Of a stretch of 64,000 nt of DNA, positions 63,588 through 64,000 are shown piece by piece. The stretch's first letter is position 1. Each line of letters starts with the position of its first letter. A program made the translations under genes and the position numbers. Origin of the DNA: Alphaproteobacteria bacterium (GTDB taxonomy: Bacteria; Pseudomonadota; Alphaproteobacteria; Micavibrionales; Micavibrionaceae). The notes below the pieces were generated by a model. It did not search any database. It had not been told where the DNA came from and saw only the letters and a list, made by a program, of their open reading frames with translations. The stretch covers positions 124,001 to 188,000 of the forward strand of contig JAUIIA010000001.1 of NCBI GenBank assembly GCA_030432025.1, written 5' to 3'.

Positions 63588-64000
63588 TTAGTCGCCGAGA
63601 ACTTCCTTCACCTTTGCAGCCAACTGCTTAAGCGTAAAGGGTTTGGGGAGGAAGAAAATGTTTTCACCCATATGGTCTTTAAGCTTGTCTTCGGTGTAAC
63701 CGGACATAAAGACGATTTTCAGCTTCGGATTACTCTGGCGAATTCTTTGGGCCAATGTTGGCCCGTCCATGTTCGGCATCACTACATCAGTCACCAGTAA
63801 GTCGATCGCCTGATCTTCCAGTGTTTCATAAAGCTGCAATGCGCTTTCGCCGCTATCGGCGGTCATGACTTCATAGCCCTTATTGGTCAAAGCCCGTTCG
63901 GAGAATGTACGCACCGCGTCCTCATCCTCGACAAGCAGAATGCGCTCGGTTCCGGTCAGATCTTTGGCTTCGATTGTTTCTTCTTCAGCAGGATCCCCAG
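63588..64000 (-). CDS. cckA: CckA-type hybrid histidine kinase, C-terminal receiver part (5' end outside window)
   Basis: The frame is open from the right edge to a stop at 63588. It gives an acidic linker (GDPAEEETIEA) and a full receiver domain with LLVEDEDAVR, phospho-acceptor aspartate in LLVTDVVMPNMDGP, MSGYTED and the LPKPFTLKQLAAKV end. This order, together with recA next to it, fits CckA, the cell-cycle hybrid kinase that sends phosphate through ChpT to CtrA. The kinase part is outside the window, so another hybrid kinase cannot be fully excluded. Confidence 0.8.
   Translation of the reverse strand, partial: GDPAEEETIEAKDLTGTERILLVEDEDAVRTFSERALTNKGYEVMTADSGESALQLYETLEDQAIDLLVTDVVMPNMDGPTLAQRIRQSNPKLKIVFMSGYTEDKLKDHMGENIFFLPKPFTLKQLAAKVKEVLGD

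Noticed and set aside
1-64000. CRISPR array, insertion sequence or rRNA genes
   Set aside because: No regularly spaced repeats, transposase frames or rRNA-like sequence were seen in the window.

Overview
The window reads as chromosome of an alphaproteobacterium of moderate GC. The evidence is the cell-cycle genes trcR (DUF1013) and the 3' end of a CckA-type hybrid kinase, the three-gene petABC cytochrome bc1 operon, the small alphaproteobacterial families DUF1192, DUF1285 and DUF465, an NDUFAF5-like methyltransferase, and a GAAC-N7-GAAC LexA box upstream of recA. The exact lineage cannot be fixed from sequence alone; a Micavibrio-like or other deep-branching group is only a guess.

Positions 1-18946 look like accessory DNA that accumulated at one tRNA gene. 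An intact tRNA-Leu(CAA) lies at 18860-18946 on the minus strand. Copies of its 3' part sit at 11552-11592 (41 bp) and 4125-4188 (64 bp), in the same orientation, on the side where islands integrate. They cut the region into three blocks. The left block (1-3888) has two very large proteins of no family I can name, one running off the edge. The middle block (about 4190-11551) is a complete RND multidrug efflux operon with two TetR regulators and an AcrR-like operator. The right block (about 11593-18852) is a tightly packed operon for a fatty-acid-derived product or lipid modification: thermostable-hemolysin family protein, ICMT-like methyltransferase, acyl-activating enzyme, TenA/UndA-like metal oxidase, SDR, DoxX-like membrane protein and periplasmic TPR protein, ending in its own two-component system. 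I see no integrase in the window.

From 18950 rightward the content is mostly housekeeping. 19-24 kb: ExoD, DsbB, two related small membrane proteins, an HNH nuclease with a structured leader, a serine esterase, LpxR, and an XRE regulator with an operator touching its start codon. 24-38 kb: a minus-strand HerA-like/MetC/nitrilase/glutaredoxin operon, a UbiH-like hydroxylase, ComF, an 884-residue methyltransferase fusion, an NDUFAF5-like methyltransferase, GloB, GMP reductase and a 694-residue protein with a LOG-type motif. 38-49 kb: trcR, an ALDH, petABC, trmL, hemF, a HisG-like orphan beside an ATP-grasp ligase, and a CCA-adding-type enzyme. 49.9-56.6 kb: a MoxR/DUF58/BatA-like/VWA-like membrane operon. 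56.6-64 kb: a LuxR-type regulator, Slt, dapA, smpB, LrgA/LrgB-like proteins, a small hypothetical gene, recA and the cckA 3' end.

The points most worth a second look are the tandem tRNA-Leu scars, the unidentified giant-protein operon at the left edge, the oxidase/ligase operon in the right block, the HNH leader RNA, the HisG-like/ATP-grasp neighbours and the LOG-motif protein.
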